A stretch of DNA of 38,056 bases from Kocuria tytonicola (GCF_003687455.1 NZ_PHOA01000013.1:1-38056), one strand, 5' to 3'. Positions 1 to 8,668 are shown, numbered from the stretch's first letter. Notes: generated by a model from the sequence alone, not told the origin. Program-made: numbers and translations.

Positions 1-402
1 GAACAGGGGGTGTGCGGGCACGCGCTCGGGGTTCGTGCCGTCCAGGGCGGTCCGGGCCCACTCGGGGTCGCGGGAGAGCACCTTCTGCAGCAGGAACTCG
101 AACTCGTAGCGCAGCTGCCCCGTGCTCACGGTGATGGACAGCGGCTCGGAGCTCGCCTCCCGCACCAGCCGGGTGCGGTCGAAGCTGTAGCCGCGGCGGT
201 CGGCCTCGTCCGCGACGCCGTGCAGGTACGTGGCCACGAACAGCACCGGGTCGCTCGTGGCCCGGAAGCGCTGCAGCTGCGGGTGGCGGGTGTAGCCCTT
301 CGTCTCTCCCCGCAGCACCTTCTGGGCCAGCAGCCCCTCCCGCCAGCACGCCACCAGGGCGCGGCGGTCCAGCAGGGACGGGTGAACTGACCACAGACGC
401 AT
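1..402 (-). CDS. Pyrimidine dimer DNA glycosylase family protein (partial, C-terminus off window)
   Basis: The reading frame starts at an ATG (position 402 reading leftward) and runs off the left edge, so 134 N-terminal residues are visible. It opens MRLWSVHPSLLDRRALVACW, continues with LLAQKVLRGETKGYTRHPQL, and has the pattern of the Pyr_excise family (T4 endonuclease V-like: MRLWS-hP-LD--GL---WRE-LLAQ-VL-G-T-GY--HPQL-RF). Family members are taken to remove UV-induced pyrimidine dimers or to act as AP lyases; the specific activity here is inference. T4 endonuclease V uses an N-terminal Thr as nucleophile; here the equivalent N-terminus starts MRL, as in most cellular homologues. It is divergent from the DedA gene across a 104-bp gap. 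Family assignment is from remembered sequence pattern only. Confidence 0.75.
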   Translation of the reverse strand, partial: MRLWSVHPSLLDRRALVACWREGLLAQKVLRGETKGYTRHPQLQRFRATSDPVLFVATYLHGVADEADRRGYSFDRTRLVREASSEPLSITVSTGQLRYEFEFLLQKVLSRDPEWARTALDGTNPERVPAHPLF

Positions 403-506
403 GCCCCCATTCAACCGTGGAACACCCCGGAACCTCCAAGCCGGTCCCCAGCCCGCTCCCGTAGCGTGGGGACCTCCCCTGACGACCACGCGCGGAGAAC
501 TCCCTC

Positions 507-1178
507 ATGCCCCTGCCCCTCACCCTGGCCGCCACAGCATCCGAGCAGAGCACGCAGCTCTCCGGCATCGCCGGTTGGGTGGTGGACGTCATGGAGACCA
601 TCGGGGCACCCGGCGCGGGACTGCTCGTGGCGCTGGAGAACCTCTTCCCGCCGTTGCCCTCCGAGGTGATCCTCCCGCTGGCAGGCTTCACCGCGAGCCA
701 GGGCGGCTTCACGGTGGCGGGCGCGATCTTCTGGACCACCCTCGGCTCGGTCGTGGGGGCCGCCGCCCTCTACTGGATCGGTGCGGTCCTCGGACGACGC
801 CGCCTGCGCACCGTGGTGGACCGCATGCCGCTCGTGGACCTCGCGGACCTGGACCGCACCGAGGCGTGGTTCGACCGCCACGGCCGCAAGGCCGTGTTCT
901 TCGGGCGGATGATCCCCATCTTCCGTTCCCTGATCTCCGTGCCCGCCGGGATCGAGCGCATGCCGCTGGGCATCTTCCTGCTCCTCAGCGCCACCGGGTC
1001 CCTGATCTGGAACACCGTCTTCGTGCTCGCGGGGTACTACCTGGGGGAGAACTGGCACGTCGCGGAGCAGTACGCCGGGGTGTTCTCGCGCGTCGTGGTG
1101 GTCGCGGTGGTTTTCTTCGTGGCCTGGTGGGTCCTCCGGCGCGTCCGCCGCAACCGGGCGGCGCACGGATCCGTCTGA
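507..1178 (+). CDS. DedA family membrane protein
   Basis: This 223-residue protein has the DedA/SNARE-associated architecture. A re-entrant segment follows the conserved ENLFPPLPSE motif (about residues 48-57), then comes the G-x-x-x-G-rich helix AIFWTTLGSVVGAAALYWIG. The signature FFGRMIPIFRSLISVPAG (about 131-148) contains the Arg and Pro typical of the family. At least four hydrophobic segments are visible, ending with a C-terminal helix (VVVAVVFFVAWWVL) and a basic tail. DedA proteins act in the inner membrane and are linked to phospholipid translocation and envelope or pH homeostasis; substrate cannot be told here. GGAGAA lies about 7 bases before the ATG. Length is normal for the family. 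Confidence 0.9.
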   Translation: MPLPLTLAATASEQSTQLSGIAGWVVDVMETIGAPGAGLLVALENLFPPLPSEVILPLAGFTASQGGFTVAGAIFWTTLGSVVGAAALYWIGAVLGRRRLRTVVDRMPLVDLADLDRTEAWFDRHGRKAVFFGRMIPIFRSLISVPAGIERMPLGIFLLLSATGSLIWNTVFVLAGYYLGENWHVAEQYAGVFSRVVVVAVVFFVAWWVLRRVRRNRAAHGSV

Positions 1179-1323
1179 GGGGCGAGCCGCCGGCGGGGCG
1201 GGGTCCGCGTGGGAGCCGGCCGGGCGGCGTCGTGGCGGGAGCGTGGTGTGTCCAACGTAACAGGTGTGAATTTTCGGCCGTCAGCCACCTCGTATTCACC
1301 GTTTGACCAGTAGCATTGTCCGT

Positions 1324-1959
1324 GTGGCGCGCCCCCGGAAGTTCGATGAGACCACCCGTTCGGCACTGATCCGCGACGCCGCTGAGCAGATCCTGGCCGG
1401 CGGCGTCGAGTCCGTCTCCCTCCGGCCGCTCGCCGCGAAGCACGGCTGCTCCACCACTGCCATCTACACGATGTTCGGCAGCCGGGACGCGCTGATCGCG
1501 GCGGTGCGCGAGGAGGCCGTCCAGAGCTACCGCCTCGCCCAGGGGTCCGCCATCGCCGACCGCGCCCCCCTGGCCAACCTCCTCGAGATGGGGAGGGCCA
1601 GCAGGACGTGGGCACTGGCCTACCCGGAGCTGTACCACGTGATGCTGGGCCGGGGTGAGGCCTGGGCGAGGACCGTTGCCGAGGAGAGCAGCGCGAGGCA
1701 GCGGGAGTACATCGTCGAGGCCATGCGGCCCATGAACGAGCTGATCCGCCTGGGCATCCGGGAGGGGTCGTTCCACGACGTCCCGGTGTCGCGGATCGGG
1801 GCCACCCTGTGGACGGGTGTGCACGGGTGGATCGCCATCGAGATGACCCGGCCCGTGATCCCGGATCCGGAGGTCGACGCCGATGCCGCCTACGACCAGC
1901 ATGTCACCGCGCTGCTGCGCGCCTGGCACGTGGACACCCCGTTGGAGCACCGTCCCTGA
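1324..1959 (+). CDS. TetR/AcrR family regulator with WHG-type C-terminal domain
   Basis: A helix-turn-helix of TetR type covers about residues 10-50 (ALIRDAAEQILAGG...SLRPLAAKHGCSTTAIYTMFGSRDALI). The ligand-binding domain resembles TetR_C_33/WHG (ALAYPELYHVMLG; LWTGVHGWIAIEM). I start it at GTG 1324 (VARPRKFDE) because a -10-like TAGCAT at 1312-1317 sits six bases upstream, suggesting a leaderless transcript. The same frame is open to TTG 1303, which would add seven residues and has no ribosome binding site. The arms GTGAAT (1266-1271) and ATTCAC (1294-1299) flank the promoter and might be an operator. No obvious target gene is adjacent; the next gene is a separately spaced aminotransferase. 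Confidence 0.85.
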   Translation: MARPRKFDETTRSALIRDAAEQILAGGVESVSLRPLAAKHGCSTTAIYTMFGSRDALIAAVREEAVQSYRLAQGSAIADRAPLANLLEMGRASRTWALAYPELYHVMLGRGEAWARTVAEESSARQREYIVEAMRPMNELIRLGIREGSFHDVPVSRIGATLWTGVHGWIAIEMTRPVIPDPEVDADAAYDQHVTALLRAWHVDTPLEHRP

Positions 1960-2018
1960 GGAGTCAGCCGGGATGGAAGTGCCCGCACCGGTCCGCGCGC
2001 CCGCGTGGCACGGTCCCC

Positions 2019-2042
2019 GCAGCCGCAGCCGCAGCCGCAGCC
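2019..2042. repeat. Hexanucleotide tandem repeat (GCAGCC)4
   Basis: Four perfect GCAGCC units, with two further bases of the same phase before them, lie in the gap between the TetR gene and the aminotransferase. The frame of the aminotransferase is open through the repeat, which would give an Arg/Ser/Pro-rich extension, but coding there is unlikely. Such tracts can slip during replication. Confidence 0.85.
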
Positions 2043-2130
2043 CCGGACTCCGGGTGCCGCCCTCGGACCGCGGCGCGGCACAGCCGCCCACGGTGGCGGA
2101 CGGCGGCGGGGCCGGTGGGAGAATGGCGGC

Positions 2131-3339
2131 ATGAGCACTTCGGAGACCTTCTCGTTCCGCATTGCCGACCGTCTGCGCGGGGTGGACTCCTCACCCGTGC
2201 GTGACCTCCTGGACGTGGTGTCCAGGGAGGGGGTGATCTCCTTCGCGGGCGGTGTCCCGGACCCCGAGTACTTCGAGGTGGCGGACATCAAGGCGGCCTA
2301 CGACTGGGTGTTCGAGCACCAGCCCCAGCGCGCCCTGCAGTACGCGTCCAGTGAGGGGGAGCGGGAGTTGCGCGAGCAGGCCGCCCGCCGCATCAGCCGC
2401 CACCTGCCCACCACGGCGGAGCAGATCCAGGTGACCACGGGATCCCAGGAGGGGCTGTTCGTGGTGGCCCAGGCGCTCGTGAACCCGGGGGACACCATCC
2501 TGGTGGAGCGCCCCACGTACCTGGCCGCGGTGCAGGCCTTCGACCTCAACGGCGCGCACATGGTGGGCGTCCCCACGGACGAGCACGGTGTGCTCCCGGA
2601 CGAGCTGGAGCGGCTCATCGGGGAGCACGCCCCGAAGTTCGTGTACCTCATCCCCTCCTTCCAGAACCCCTCCGGCATCTGCATGTCCGTGGAGCGGCGC
2701 CAGGCCGTGGCGGACGTGCTGCGGCGCACGGGCACCGCCCTGGTGGAGGACGACCCGTACGGCGAGCTCTGCTACACGGGCGAGCCCCTGGCGCCCATCG
2801 CGTCCCTGCCGGGGATGTCCGCCCAGACCATCCTGCTGAACTCGGTCTCCAAGATCATCGCACCGGGTGTGCGCGTGGGGTGGATGCGCTCCGAGGGCCC
2901 CATCCAGTTCACGCTCACGGTGGCCAAGCAGGCCATCGGGCTGCAGTCCCCGGTCCCGGACCAGCTGGCGGTGGCCCGCTACCTGGAGACCGCCGACGTC
3001 GAGGCGCACCTCGAGCGCGTCCGTCCCGTCTACGCCGAGCGGGCCCGCGCGATGTACGCGGAGCTCGAGACGGTGCTGCCCGCCGGTGCGCAGATCACCC
3101 GCCCGGACGGCGGCATGTTCCTGTGGGTGCGCCTGGGGCACGGGATCGACCCCACCCGCCTGCTGCAGCTGGCCGTGGCGGAGGGGGTGGCCTTCGTGCC
3201 GGGGGAGTCCTTCTACGCCCACGACCCCGACACCTCCACCATGCGGCTGTCCTTCGTGACCCACGGACCCGAGAAGATCCGGGAGGGCGTGGACCGGCTG
3301 CGCCGCGCCCTGGAACGCTACGAGGCCGAACGGGGCTGA
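2131..3339 (+). CDS. PLP-dependent aminotransferase (class I/II, MocR/2-aminoadipate type)
   Basis: The 402-residue protein is a fold-type I aminotransferase without an N-terminal GntR domain. It resembles the LysN/2-aminoadipate or valine-pyruvate group: VISFAGGVPDPEYF near the N-terminus, TTGSQEGLFVVAQALVNPGDTILVERPTY, LIPSFQNPSG, VEDDPYGELCY and the Schiff-base lysine K241 in SVSKIIAPGVRVGWM. The Asp of VEDDPY should contact the pyridine nitrogen and the Arg of GVRVGW the PLP phosphate region. ATG 2131 is preceded by GGGAG and gives the family-typical start; the same frame extends upstream to GTG 2005, but that part is low-complexity and encodes the GCAGCC repeat. Substrate is not predictable. 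The carnitine-acyltransferase-like gene follows after 45 bp in the same direction, so co-transcription is possible, although a palindrome overlaps the stop codon. Confidence 0.9.
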   Translation: MSTSETFSFRIADRLRGVDSSPVRDLLDVVSREGVISFAGGVPDPEYFEVADIKAAYDWVFEHQPQRALQYASSEGERELREQAARRISRHLPTTAEQIQVTTGSQEGLFVVAQALVNPGDTILVERPTYLAAVQAFDLNGAHMVGVPTDEHGVLPDELERLIGEHAPKFVYLIPSFQNPSGICMSVERRQAVADVLRRTGTALVEDDPYGELCYTGEPLAPIASLPGMSAQTILLNSVSKIIAPGVRVGWMRSEGPIQFTLTVAKQAIGLQSPVPDQLAVARYLETADVEAHLERVRPVYAERARAMYAELETVLPAGAQITRPDGGMFLWVRLGHGIDPTRLLQLAVAEGVAFVPGESFYAHDPDTSTMRLSFVTHGPEKIREGVDRLRRALERYEAERG

Positions 3340-3349
3340 CCGGTCAGCC
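3334..3349. repeat. 16-bp perfect palindrome over the aminotransferase stop codon
   Basis: GGCTGACC is followed directly by its reverse complement, and the TGA stop lies inside the left arm. There is no T-tract. It may be a weak terminator, an mRNA-stabilising hairpin or a protein-binding site ahead of the acyltransferase gene. Confidence 0.5.
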
Positions 3350-3384
3350 GACCGCCGCCGCCCCGCCCGCCGAAAGGACACCCG

Positions 3385-5205
3385 ATGAGCGTCAAGCCGC
3401 TGCCCGTCCCGTCCCTGGAGGACACGCTGTCCCGGTTCCTCACCGCGGTGGAGCCCCTCGTGGACGGGGACACCCTGGAGCGCACCCAGCGTGAGGCGCG
3501 GCGTTTCGGCTCCGAGGAAGGCCCCCGGCTTCAGCAGGCCCTGGAGGAGTTCGCCCGCGCGGAGGACACCGAGGGGCGCAGCTGGCTGTCTCGGCAGTGG
3601 CTGGACGGCTACCTCACGGTCCGCACGCCCCTGCCGCTGAGCACGAGCGTGGGCTTCCAGATCACCGGGGACTTCGGCGCGCCGGGTCCCGGCCGTGCCG
3701 CCGAGCTCGTCCACCGCGCCGCGCAGGTGCACCTGCGGCAGCTGCGCGGGGAGACCCCGCAGGAGGTCGACCCCCGGGGCAACCCCGTGAGCATGGACCA
3801 GTGGGAGTGCCTGGTCGGCGGGATCAGGCACCCCCGTCCGGAGCGGGACGAGATCCGCGGACCGGGACGTGCGGCGTCGTCCCCCGGGGCGGGGGCCGGT
3901 GGCGCGGAAACGCGCGCGGCTGCCGCGCCCACGGCCGACGACGCCGCGATGCACGGCACGCACGGCACCGGCACCTCCGCGGGGGAGACCGTGGAGATCG
4001 GGGTGATCCACCGCGGGCGGCTGTACGCGGTGCCGGTGAGCACCGCACGGCTCGAGCCCCTGCCGCTGCGCTCGCTCGCGGCGGGGCTGCGCGCGGTGCT
4101 CGAGCGGGACGAGCCGCGCGAGCACGAGCTGCCGTTCGGAGCGCTGTCCTACCTGGGCAGCGGCACCGCCGCGCCGCTGCTGGAGCGGCTCACCGAGAAC
4201 CCCCACAACGCCGGGGTGTACAAGCGCATCACGCGCATGCTGTTCATGGTGAACGTGGTGGAGGCCGCCGCGGAGACGGGTGAGCACCTGGAGCGCGCGG
4301 CGTTCGAGGTGGGCCACGCGTGGGCCTACAAGCCCATCACGTACGAGGTGTGCCTGGAGGACGACTGGCTGGCCATGCTCGTGGAGCACAGCACCGTGGA
4401 CGGCGCCACCATCCTGGCCGTGGCGGGCGCGCTGCAGGACGCCGTGGTCCCGGACGAGCCGCCCGCCGCGGGGGTCCCGGCTCCGGAAGCGCTCGCGTGG
4501 CAGCTGGACGCGCCGCTGCGCGACGAGCTGGTGAGCGCGGTGGCGGAGTACCGTTCCCGGTCCGCCCTGCTGGGCGTGCACCGCGTGTTCACGCCCCGCC
4601 CGCACCGTGCGGAGCTGCCCTTCCGGATCAGCGACGACGCCGCGCAGCAGTTCATCATGCTCCTCGCCCAGCTGACCACGTACGGCAGGGTGCGCGGCGT
4701 GTACGAGGCCGTGGACATGCGCGAGTTCCGGGCGGGGCGCACCGAGTGCCTGCGCCCCGTGACCCCGCAGGCGGTGGAGTTCGTGCGCGCCCTGCACGAG
4801 GGCACGGCCACCGAGGAGCTCTTCCGCGCGGCGCTGAACGCCCACCGCGACTGGGTCAAGGCCTGCAAGCGCGCCCACGGCGTGGACCGCCACCTGCTGG
4901 GCCTCGCCATGACGGCGGAACGGCTGGGGGAGCGTTCCCCGTTCTTCGACTCCCCGGCGCTCGCCGCGCTGCGCCACGACTTCCTGTCCACCACGTCGAT
5001 CGGTGGGCCGGACCGGATCGTGCGGTTCGCCTTTGCGCCCACCACGCCCGAGGGGTTCGGTGTCACCTACACCGCGTGGCCCGAGGGCTACGAGTTCTGC
5101 GTGAACCACCGCCGGGACACCAGCGAGGACCTGGAGGGCTTCGCGCACCACCTCACGACGGCCGCGCGGACGCTGTGGGAGTTCGTGGGGACGTTGCAGG
5201 TCTAG
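3385..5205 (+). CDS. Carnitine/choline O-acyltransferase family protein
   Basis: The 606-residue protein follows the eukaryotic carnitine acetyltransferase plan from end to end. The N-terminus has LPVPSLEDTLSRFLTAVEPL and WLSRQWLDGYLTVR. The catalytic His is H335 in VEHSTVDGATI. The TYGRVRGVYEAVDMREFRAGRTE block matches the TYE...GRTD carnitine-site region, and FLSTTS (533-538) matches the LSTS motif, followed by FAPTTPEGFGVTYT. It should transfer acyl groups between CoA and a small quaternary-amine alcohol, probably in the cytosol. Between about residues 150 and 205 lies an Ala/Gly/Pro-rich segment (RAASSPGAGAGGAETRAAAAP) that looks disordered. AAAGGA lies 8 bases before the ATG. A downstream MHS transporter (ProP-like group) would fit uptake of carnitine or betaine, but that is inference. 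Bacterial members of this family are uncommon compared with fungal and animal ones. Confidence 0.88.
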   Translation: MSVKPLPVPSLEDTLSRFLTAVEPLVDGDTLERTQREARRFGSEEGPRLQQALEEFARAEDTEGRSWLSRQWLDGYLTVRTPLPLSTSVGFQITGDFGAPGPGRAAELVHRAAQVHLRQLRGETPQEVDPRGNPVSMDQWECLVGGIRHPRPERDEIRGPGRAASSPGAGAGGAETRAAAAPTADDAAMHGTHGTGTSAGETVEIGVIHRGRLYAVPVSTARLEPLPLRSLAAGLRAVLERDEPREHELPFGALSYLGSGTAAPLLERLTENPHNAGVYKRITRMLFMVNVVEAAAETGEHLERAAFEVGHAWAYKPITYEVCLEDDWLAMLVEHSTVDGATILAVAGALQDAVVPDEPPAAGVPAPEALAWQLDAPLRDELVSAVAEYRSRSALLGVHRVFTPRPHRAELPFRISDDAAQQFIMLLAQLTTYGRVRGVYEAVDMREFRAGRTECLRPVTPQAVEFVRALHEGTATEELFRAALNAHRDWVKACKRAHGVDRHLLGLAMTAERLGERSPFFDSPALAALRHDFLSTTSIGGPDRIVRFAFAPTTPEGFGVTYTAWPEGYEFCVNHRRDTSEDLEGFAHHLTTAARTLWEFVGTLQV

Positions 5206-5447
5206 TTGCCCGTGTCCGGCTCCCGGCCCTGCACGTCCGTCAGGGCGCCGATCCCGCCGTCCGCGGGCTGCGGCTGGGTGCGCTGGTCCGCGGGGCACGC
5301 CTGCTCCTGCCCGCGGGCCATGCCCACGGTGCGCTCGTGCGCGGTCTGGTCCTTGACCGGTGCCGGCGTGCCCCGTCCGGTGAGTCCGTGTGCTCGCCGC
5401 AGTTGACGGTGTGCGGTCCGGGTCACATAGTGGCAGGCAGGAGTCAC
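5202..5447 (-). CDS. Possible small hypothetical protein
   Basis: A leftward frame of up to 81 codons occupies most of the gap between the acyltransferase and the MHS transporter. Its last ~60 codons end almost entirely in G or C, as real genes in this window do, while the other frames there do not look protein-like. The protein is Gln/Asp/Pro-rich (KDQTAHERTVGMARGQEQ), probably disordered, with no domain I recognise. The start is unclear: GTG 5447 overlaps the promoter of the transporter gene, and an internal ATG at 5321 would leave 39 residues. The stop overlaps the acyltransferase stop by three bases. Treat as a candidate. Confidence 0.3.
   Translation of the reverse strand: MTPACHYVTRTAHRQLRRAHGLTGRGTPAPVKDQTAHERTVGMARGQEQACPADQRTQPQPADGGIGALTDVQGREPDTGN
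5403..5431 (+). promoter_or_regulatory. Putative sigma70-type promoter of the MHS transporter operon
   Basis: TTGACG (5403-5408) and CATAGT (5426-5431) are separated by 17 bp. Transcription would begin near 5438, leaving a ~70-nt leader before ATG 5510. Confidence 0.5.
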
Positions 5448-5509
5448 AGCGCGGTGGCCCAGTGAGCGCCGCGCGGTCCCGTTCCCTCCTCCCCGATCCA
5501 GAGGTTGCC

Positions 5510-6913
5510 ATGTCCCACATCGTCAGCGGCCCCGAGGGCCCCGCCGGCCACGGCACCGCGGACCACACGCCGGGTGCTCCGGCGGTCCGCGCGCACGATC
5601 CCCGCAAGGCCCGCCGGGCGCTCATCGGCGCCTACGTGGGAACGTCCCTGGAGTGGTACGACTTCTTCCTGTTCGGCACCACCGCCTCCATCGTCTTCGC
5701 GCCGCTGTTCTTCGGCGGTGACGATCCCGTGCTCAGGACCATCCAGTCCTTCCTGCTCTTCGGCATCGGGTTCATCGCGCGTCCCATCGGCGCGCTGCTC
5801 GCCGGGCACTTCGGGGACCGGCTGGGCCGGCGCACCATCCTGATGGTCACCATCGTGGTCATGGGGGTGGCCTCCGCTCTGATCGGCGTGCTGCCCACGT
5901 ACGAGACGGCGGGCATCGTGGCGCCCGTCCTGCTGGCCGCGATGCGCTTCGTCCAGGGCATGGCCGCCGGGGGTGAGTGGGGCGGGGCCACCCTCATGGC
6001 CGTGGAGAACGCCCCCGAGGGCAAGCGCGGCTTCTACGGCGCGGTGGTGCAGCTGGGCTCTCCCACGGGCACCATCCTCTCCTCGATGATCGTCGCCGCG
6101 GTGGTGGCGCTGTCCGGGGAGAAGTTCCTGGAGGGCGCGTGGCGCATCCCGTACCTGCTCTCGATCCTGCTGGTGGTCGTGGGCGTCTGGATCCGGCTGC
6201 GCGTGGACGAGACGGACGACTACAAGGACGCCCAGGCCGCCCGCGCCGCCTCCTCCGAGAAGGAGGGCCTCCCGGTCCTGGAGATCCTCCGCACGGTCCC
6301 CGGGCGGCTCGCCATCGGCGTGGGCACGTACCTCTTCGGCAACGCCGGGTTCTTCGTGCTGACCACGTTCATGATCAGCTACGCCACCCAGCAGCTGGGT
6401 GTGCCCTCCACCGTGATCCTCACCGCGATCACGTGGGGCGCCGTGGCGGAGATCGTGACCATGACGATCGCGGGCAAGGTGGCGGACCGGACCTCCCCGT
6501 CCATCGTGGTGGTGGTGGGCTACGCGATTGCCGCGGTCCTGGCGTTCCCCATCTTCTGGCTCGTGGACACGCGCAGCACCGTGCTCATCACCGCAGCCAT
6601 GGTGCTGGGCATCGGCTTCGCCTCCATCCCCTACGCCCCCGTGGGCACCGTGCTGACCCAGCTCTTCCCCGTGAAGGTGCGCTACTCGGCCATTGCGCTG
6701 TGCGCCAACATCGCGGGCGTCGTGGCAGGGTTCATGCCCGCGCTCGCCGCATGGATCCTGGGGGTCACCGGTGGGACGTCCACCGGGCCCACCCTCCTGC
6801 TGCTGGCGCTCGCTCTGATCTCCCTGGCGTCGTCGATCGGCGCGCGTCGCGTGATCCGCCGGGACGAGGAGCAGAACGTGGACCAGATCTCGGGAGACCT
6901 GCTGAACCGGTGA
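5510..6913 (+). CDS. MFS transporter, metabolite:H+ symporter (MHS) family
   Basis: This 467-residue protein has about 12 hydrophobic segments and the MHS hallmarks: GTSLEWYDFFLFGTTA in helix 1, the loop GDRLGRRTILM between helices 2 and 3, and RFVQGMAAGGEWGGA followed by ENAPEGKRGFYGA. The family (ProP, ShiA, KgtP, citrate carriers) imports carboxylates or betaine-type osmolytes with protons. Substrate cannot be assigned. ATG 5510 follows AGAGG; the frame is open further upstream, but that part is not conserved-looking. Only 25 bp separate it from the amidohydrolase gene, and the SDR gene follows, so the three probably form one operon driven from the TTGACG/CATAGT promoter. This context suggests that it imports the substrate of the amidohydrolase. 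Confidence 0.92.
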   Translation: MSHIVSGPEGPAGHGTADHTPGAPAVRAHDPRKARRALIGAYVGTSLEWYDFFLFGTTASIVFAPLFFGGDDPVLRTIQSFLLFGIGFIARPIGALLAGHFGDRLGRRTILMVTIVVMGVASALIGVLPTYETAGIVAPVLLAAMRFVQGMAAGGEWGGATLMAVENAPEGKRGFYGAVVQLGSPTGTILSSMIVAAVVALSGEKFLEGAWRIPYLLSILLVVVGVWIRLRVDETDDYKDAQAARAASSEKEGLPVLEILRTVPGRLAIGVGTYLFGNAGFFVLTTFMISYATQQLGVPSTVILTAITWGAVAEIVTMTIAGKVADRTSPSIVVVVGYAIAAVLAFPIFWLVDTRSTVLITAAMVLGIGFASIPYAPVGTVLTQLFPVKVRYSAIALCANIAGVVAGFMPALAAWILGVTGGTSTGPTLLLLALALISLASSIGARRVIRRDEEQNVDQISGDLLNR

Positions 6914-6938
6914 CCCCGGTGGAGACGAGGAGCAACGC

Positions 6939-8600
6939 ATGAACGAGCAGCCCGCACGCAGCATCACCGTCCTGGACGCCGTGGTGCACCGCCCCGGCGG
7001 CCGGTACCGTTCCGCACCGGAGTCCGTGGTGGTCCGGGACGGCGTCATCGCCTTCGTGGGGGACGCCGCAGAGGCACGACGCCGCACGGCACCGGGTGCG
7101 CCGGTCGTGGACGCGGGCGGGCGGTACCTCATGCCCGGTCTCATTGAGACCCATGGCCACCCGGGGCTCTACGCCCGCCTGGCCCTGAACGCGGACTGCC
7201 GCCCGTCCGTGACACCGCGAGCGGGCGACGTCGTCGCGGTGATCCGGGAGGCCGCCGAGCAGACGGAACCGGGGCAGTGGGTGATCGGCTGGGGCTACGA
7301 CGAGCACCGCATGGACGGGGGCGGCCCCACCCGCGCGGACCTGGACGAGGCCGCCCCCGAGCACCCGGTGTACCTCAAGCGCACGTGCGCCCACATGGCC
7401 CTGGTGAACACCGCGGCCCTGGAGCGCATGGGCATCACCGCGGACACCCCCGACCCCGCGGGCGGGTGCATCGTGCGGGACGCGGCCGGGGAGGCCACGG
7501 GTCTGCTGCAGGAGACGGCCATGTCCCTGGCGGACCTGCCCGTGAGCGGCGCGGACGAGCTGCTCGCGGGGATGCGCGTGGCCCAGGAGGACTTCGCCGC
7601 GTGGGGGCTCACCACGGTGCACGACATGAGCACCGGGCCTCTGGAGATGGGGACCTACCTGCGGCTGCAGGAGGCCGGAGAGCTCACCACCCGCTTCCGA
7701 CCGTGGTACTTCGCCCTGAAGCTCGGGGACTTCCACGGCAGCTACGACGAGGTGATCGGCACCGGGATCCGCAGCGGGCTCGGGGACGACATGGTGCGGA
7801 TCCAGGGGATGAAGTTCATCCTGGACGGCTCCGTGGGCGGGAGGACCGCGGCGGTGGCGGAGCCCTTCGAGGGCACCGACTCCCGCGGGATCCTCTACTA
7901 CGAGACCCCCCAGATCCTGCCCATGGCGGCCCAGGCGCTGCGCAACGGGCTGCGGCTGGCCATCCACGGGATCGGGGAGCGCGCCGTGGAGCAGGCGCTG
8001 GACCTCATCGAGGGGGCGGGCCGGGAGGTCGCCCGGGAGGCCGAGGACCCGGAGGTGGCCTACGAGCAGGCGGTCACGCGGCGTCGTCACCGGGTGGAGC
8101 ACTGTGCGCTGCCCACGGAGCAGGACCTGCGGCGGCTGGCGGAGGGGAAGATCATCGCGGCGGCCTCCACGGCGTTCGTGCACGAGCTCGGGGACTCCTA
8201 CGTGAAGAACCTGGGACCGGAGCGCATGGCGCGCACGTACCCCATGCGTACCCTGCTGGACCGGGGGATCGTGGCGCCGTGCAACTCGGACTTTCCCGTG
8301 ACCACCGCCAACCCGTGGCTCGGGATCTCCGCTTGCGTGACCCGCAGGACGGTGTCCGGGCAGGTCACGGACACCGCGCAGAACATCACCGTGGCCGAGG
8401 CCCTGGACGCGTACACCGTGGAGGCCGCGAAGGCGTCCTTCGAGGAGCGCAGGACGGGCTGTATTGCGGAGGGGTTCCTGGGAGACTTGGTGCTGCTGGA
8501 CCGTCACCCCTTCGAGGTGGACGTCCGAGAGCTGCAGGACATCACCGCGGAGCTGACCGTGTGCGACGGGCGGATCGTGCACCGCACGGACTCCGTCTGA
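6939..8600 (+). CDS. Amidohydrolase family protein (YtcJ-like, Amidohydro_3)
   Basis: The 553-residue protein is a metal-dependent TIM-barrel hydrolase of the YtcJ type. It has the N-terminal composite-domain strand VVRDGVIAFVGDA, the metal-binding H72-G-H74 in MPGLIETHGHPGLY, LDGSVGGRTAA, AIHGIGERAVEQALDLIE, RHRVEHC and the late Asp motif PCNSDFPV. These proteins hydrolyse N-acyl or amide-like substrates; the true substrate is unknown. GAGGAG is present before the ATG. It lies between an MHS importer and a short-chain dehydrogenase, consistent with uptake, hydrolysis and then oxidation of a released alcohol or ketone. An exact copy of the 11-mer GCGGCGTCGTC lies at 8078-8088, encoding part of VTRRRHRVEH. 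Confidence 0.9.
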   Translation: MNEQPARSITVLDAVVHRPGGRYRSAPESVVVRDGVIAFVGDAAEARRRTAPGAPVVDAGGRYLMPGLIETHGHPGLYARLALNADCRPSVTPRAGDVVAVIREAAEQTEPGQWVIGWGYDEHRMDGGGPTRADLDEAAPEHPVYLKRTCAHMALVNTAALERMGITADTPDPAGGCIVRDAAGEATGLLQETAMSLADLPVSGADELLAGMRVAQEDFAAWGLTTVHDMSTGPLEMGTYLRLQEAGELTTRFRPWYFALKLGDFHGSYDEVIGTGIRSGLGDDMVRIQGMKFILDGSVGGRTAAVAEPFEGTDSRGILYYETPQILPMAAQALRNGLRLAIHGIGERAVEQALDLIEGAGREVAREAEDPEVAYEQAVTRRRHRVEHCALPTEQDLRRLAEGKIIAAASTAFVHELGDSYVKNLGPERMARTYPMRTLLDRGIVAPCNSDFPVTTANPWLGISACVTRRTVSGQVTDTAQNITVAEALDAYTVEAAKASFEERRTGCIAEGFLGDLVLLDRHPFEVDVRELQDITAELTVCDGRIVHRTDSV

Positions 8601-8668
8601 GCCGCGACACCCGTGGCCCGGCACACTGCCCGCCAAGGATCCACAACCTGAGATCGAAGGAGATCATC

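Noticed and set aside
2005-2130. N-terminal extension of the aminotransferase from GTG 2005
   Set aside because: It encodes Arg/Gly/Pro/Gln repeats through the GCAGCC tract, and ATG 2131 has a ribosome site and the family-typical start.
2191-5625. 1144-codon minus-strand frame opposite the aminotransferase and acyltransferase
   Set aside because: Low-complexity Arg/Gly/His translation, no motif, and the plus-strand genes have clear catalytic signatures.
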